A stretch of DNA of 44,439 nt. Source: Candidatus Aalborgicola bjergmarkensis (GTDB taxonomy: Bacteria; Pseudomonadota; Gammaproteobacteria; Burkholderiales; Burkholderiaceae_C). Shown in pieces: positions 43,018 to 44,439 of this stretch. Location: contig JADJFE010000023.1 in NCBI GenBank assembly GCA_016708725.1, positions 1-44,439 on the forward strand, in the 5' to 3' direction. The notes beneath the pieces are model-generated. The model was not told where the DNA came from, searched no databases, and was given only the letters and a program-made list of their open reading frames with translations. A program made the translations under genes and the position numbers. Position 1 is the first letter of the stretch; every line of letters starts with the position of its first letter.

Positions 43018-43500
43018 GTGGCCTACACATTCGACGGCTCCACCAAGCGGATCACCCTGCCGACAGGCATGGTGACGCTTAACCTCGTTGACCTCCATAG
43101 CCGTTGGAAAGAGTGGATTCTCGCCGGAAATGCCGAATGCCTCCTGGCGTTCAGCACGGTCGGTGGTGAGATCACGGAAATCCCGTTGTACCTGTTCATG
43201 CAAAACGGGTGGTTGATCGTGCCCCAGAGCGCAAACCACACGCTGACGGTCACGAATGGCATCCTGGTTGGGCAGGGTGGCGCCGACCCGTTCACAGACC
43301 CCGCAGGCAGCTACAAGATACGCATCAACCGGCAGGTGCCTGGTATTGCCATCGGGTACTCAACAACTGGCGGAAGCAGCGGTCCAACGGCAGCGGAAAT
43401 TGCAGCAGCTGTGCGCCTAGAGCTATCGACAGAAATGGCCCGCGTGGATGCTGCCGTATCCACCAGAGCAACTATCGCAGACGTGTTTGCAGCAGCATGA
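43018..43500 (+). CDS. Structural hypothetical with GTG start (160 aa)
   Basis: GTG 43018 follows AAAGGTAGC. The protein starts MAYTFDGSTKRITLPTG and contains LVDLHSRWKEWILAGNAECL, FMQNGWLIVPQSANHTLTV and AGSYKIRINRQVPGIAIGYS, a pattern common in phage tail regions. A C-terminal Ala-rich helix (AEIAAAVRLELSTEMARVDA) may mediate assembly. It is the last of the fibre group and overlaps the next gene by ATGA. Confidence 0.6.
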   Translation: MAYTFDGSTKRITLPTGMVTLNLVDLHSRWKEWILAGNAECLLAFSTVGGEITEIPLYLFMQNGWLIVPQSANHTLTVTNGILVGQGGADPFTDPAGSYKIRINRQVPGIAIGYSTTGGSSGPTAAEIAAAVRLELSTEMARVDAAVSTRATIADVFAAA

Positions 43501-43730
43501 AGTACATCCTGAACCTCCTCATTGCCATAGACCAGCTAGTAAACACGCTTATCGGCGGCTACCCCGACGAAACACTGTCCGCGTCCGCGTGGCTTGGCGA
43601 GCGAGAAGGCAAGATTTACGGGCGGATATTCAGGCCTGTCATTGATTTCCTGTTTTTGCCCCTTGAGCGCGACCACTGCCGCCGCGCATTTGAAGCTGAA
43701 TACAACTTTTCACAGAAGCCGCGACCATGA
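43497..43730 (+). CDS. Small phage protein 'ALDQLxNxLxGGxPDETLS' type (77 aa)
   Basis: This 77-residue protein follows a pattern I know from many phages: LLIAIDQLVNTLIGGYPDET, a basic middle (GEREGKIYGRIFRPVIDFLF) and DHCRRAFEAEY near the end. Some copies are mislabelled as helicases in databases; there is no helicase motif here. It is coupled by ATGA on both sides and stands before the small membrane proteins. A role in lysis or membrane association is possible but unproven. Confidence 0.65.
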   Translation: MKYILNLLIAIDQLVNTLIGGYPDETLSASAWLGEREGKIYGRIFRPVIDFLFLPLERDHCRRAFEAEYNFSQKPRP

Positions 43731-44142
43731 CAACGATCCCGCCCATTGTCTCAGAACGGCGCGAAGGCGAGCGCCGCGCAGGATGGCACACGCCAGAAAC
43801 GTGTGACAAGGTTATCGGAGTGCAGGCGGCGATTGAGGGGTTGCGAAAACAACTCGACGATGGTGACGTGCGCATGGGGTGCATGGAGGACAACATCGCC
43901 GGTAATCACCGGGTTGTTTGCCAGGACATCAAATCCCTGGAAGTGATGCTGGAGGAGCACAAGAAGGAACTAGCAGCGACACAGCGAAAACAGCGGAAAT
44001 CTTCGAGATTGTCGAAATGGGCGAGGGCTTTTTCAGAGGGGTGCGGTTTGTCGGCAAGTGGCTCAGGAAAATCATTATGTGGGTGATCCCGCCCGTAATT
44101 GCAATCATCGGATTCTGGGAAAGCATCAAGCCGCACAAGTGA
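43727..44142 (+). CDS. Coiled-coil protein with C-terminal membrane segment, frameshifted
   Basis: The first frame (ERREGERRAGWHTPETCDK, then a helical part ending KKELAATQRK) stops at 44086 in a poor tail, while another frame to 44142 gives TAEIFEIVEMGEGFFRGVRF and a hydrophobic segment (IIMWVIPPVIAIIGFW). One more A in the run 43987-43990 joins them into about 138 residues. Helical body plus one C-terminal membrane segment is common among phage proteins near holin genes. A holin-like or signal-anchor role is inferred from that. Confidence 0.6.
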
Positions 44143-44143
44143 C

Positions 44144-44257
44144 ATGCACGCCAAGCACCACAACATCGCATACAAAGCCGCAAACGCGGCGCTGATGCTT
44201 GCGCTGACGGCCATCATTTTCATAAACCGGAGGATCGAGAAATGGATGATGAGCTGA
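44144..44257 (+). CDS. Very small membrane protein (37 aa)
   Basis: ATG 44144 follows the previous stop by one base. The 37-residue peptide has a single hydrophobic helix (AALMLALTAIIFI) between a His-rich start and a basic end (NRRIEKW). This is the pattern of small phage membrane proteins such as small holins or antiholins. It overlaps the next small ORF by 16 bases. Confidence 0.5.
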   Translation: MHAKHHNIAYKAANAALMLALTAIIFINRRIEKWMMS

Positions 44258-44343
44258 CTGATGGCCTGGTAATCGCAGTATTCGTTTTCGCCTTGGCAGC
44301 GATCATGGCTGTGCTGGTGTTCCTGGAAGTGGCGTTCTTGTGA
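44242..44343 (+). CDS. Tiny membrane protein (33 aa)
   Basis: GGAGG at 44229-44233 lies eight bases before ATG 44242, a strong ribosome binding site. The peptide is an acidic start (MDDELTDG) followed by a single hydrophobic helix (LVIAVFVFALAAIMAVLVFL) and a short end. A holin-type accessory role is plausible. The stop overlaps the next GTG as GTGA. Confidence 0.55.
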   Translation: MDDELTDGLVIAVFVFALAAIMAVLVFLEVAFL

Positions 44344-44439
44344 GCGAGGTTGACGTGATGATGGTCATGGACACCATGGCCCAGATGTTTGAGACGCTTG
44401 TGAAGCGGATTGCTGCGCTGGAGCGGGAGTGTGACGCGG
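44340..44439 (+). CDS. Partial gene leaving the window (helical small protein)
   Basis: GTG 44340 overlaps the previous stop (GTGA). Thirty-three codons are visible and encode an amphipathic helix (MMVMDTMAQMFETLVKRIAA, LERE), then the window ends. Joined to the window start, the frame would stop after 14 more codons at 42-44, overlapping an ATG at 41. This fits a circular or permuted genome but is not proof. Confidence 0.5.
   Translation, partial: MSEVDVMMVMDTMAQMFETLVKRIAALERECDA

Overview
The window reads as the late-gene half, or possibly the whole, of a short-tailed (podovirus-like) double-stranded DNA phage of a proteobacterial host. The support is gene order and protein motifs: a small terminase, a large terminase with Walker and nuclease motifs, a portal of about 740 residues (P22-like size and signature), a scaffold, an N4-gp56/DUF4043-type major capsid protein, head-tail adaptors, a long run of tail and fibre proteins, and a very large multi-domain 'polyvalent' protein. 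I see no sheath, no classic tape-measure gene, no integrase, no repressor, no DNA polymerase, no endolysin, no tRNA and no CRISPR. Every supported gene is on the + strand. The base composition looks moderately GC-rich, and many genes are joined by 4-base ATGA overlaps. The host cannot be named from sequence alone.

Layout. (1) 1-4474: compact early or accessory operon with a PAPS-reductase-like PP-loop enzyme, a RusA-like Holliday junction resolvase (frameshifted here), a ParB-fold protein, a small Cys-rich protein, a winged-helix protein, then a promoter-led group of small hypotheticals ending at a rho-independent terminator (4496-4520). (2) 4577-13356: packaging and head genes. (3) 13379-22055: tail and structural genes, several with degenerate repeats. 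(4) 22065-25837: a repeat-rich virion-internal protein broken by three frame disruptions, one of them an exact 20-bp tandem duplication. (5) 25849-37808: about 12 kb encoding one or two giant polyvalent proteins (Gly/Ala-rich N-terminus, SF2 helicase, N6-adenine methyltransferase-like domain, HExxH zincin, LPD38-like C-terminal region), again broken by several single-base frame changes. (6) 37809-38105: non-coding, with a perfect 11-bp hairpin, an 82-base almost pure G/C tract and a copy of a repeated promoter-like motif. (7) 38106-43500: tail-fibre/adhesin-like operon. (8) 43497-44439: tiny membrane proteins, possibly lysis-related, with the last gene running off the end.

The most interesting signal is in region 5. 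Four small, well-formed ORFs lie inside the low-complexity linkers of the giant ORFs, always in the +1 frame relative to the host ORF: 27620-27703, 27926-28141, 29050-29235 and 30813-31187. Three have a good Shine-Dalgarno sequence at proper spacing. In each window the host frame is Q/S/T/G/A-rich and featureless, while the +1 frame gives a protein of normal composition. This suggests the linkers double as small genes, or that the giant gene grew by reading through older small genes. A second signal is a box, (C/T)GCAGAGTTTG followed 8-9 bases later by TTGAC, found three times, each time just upstream of a module (terminase, scaffold/capsid, tail-fibre operon). A third is a run of about ten frame disruptions, mostly at homopolymers and clustered at 22-32 kb. 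They look like sequencing errors, but one falls exactly in the helicase DEAH box and one is a 20-bp duplication.
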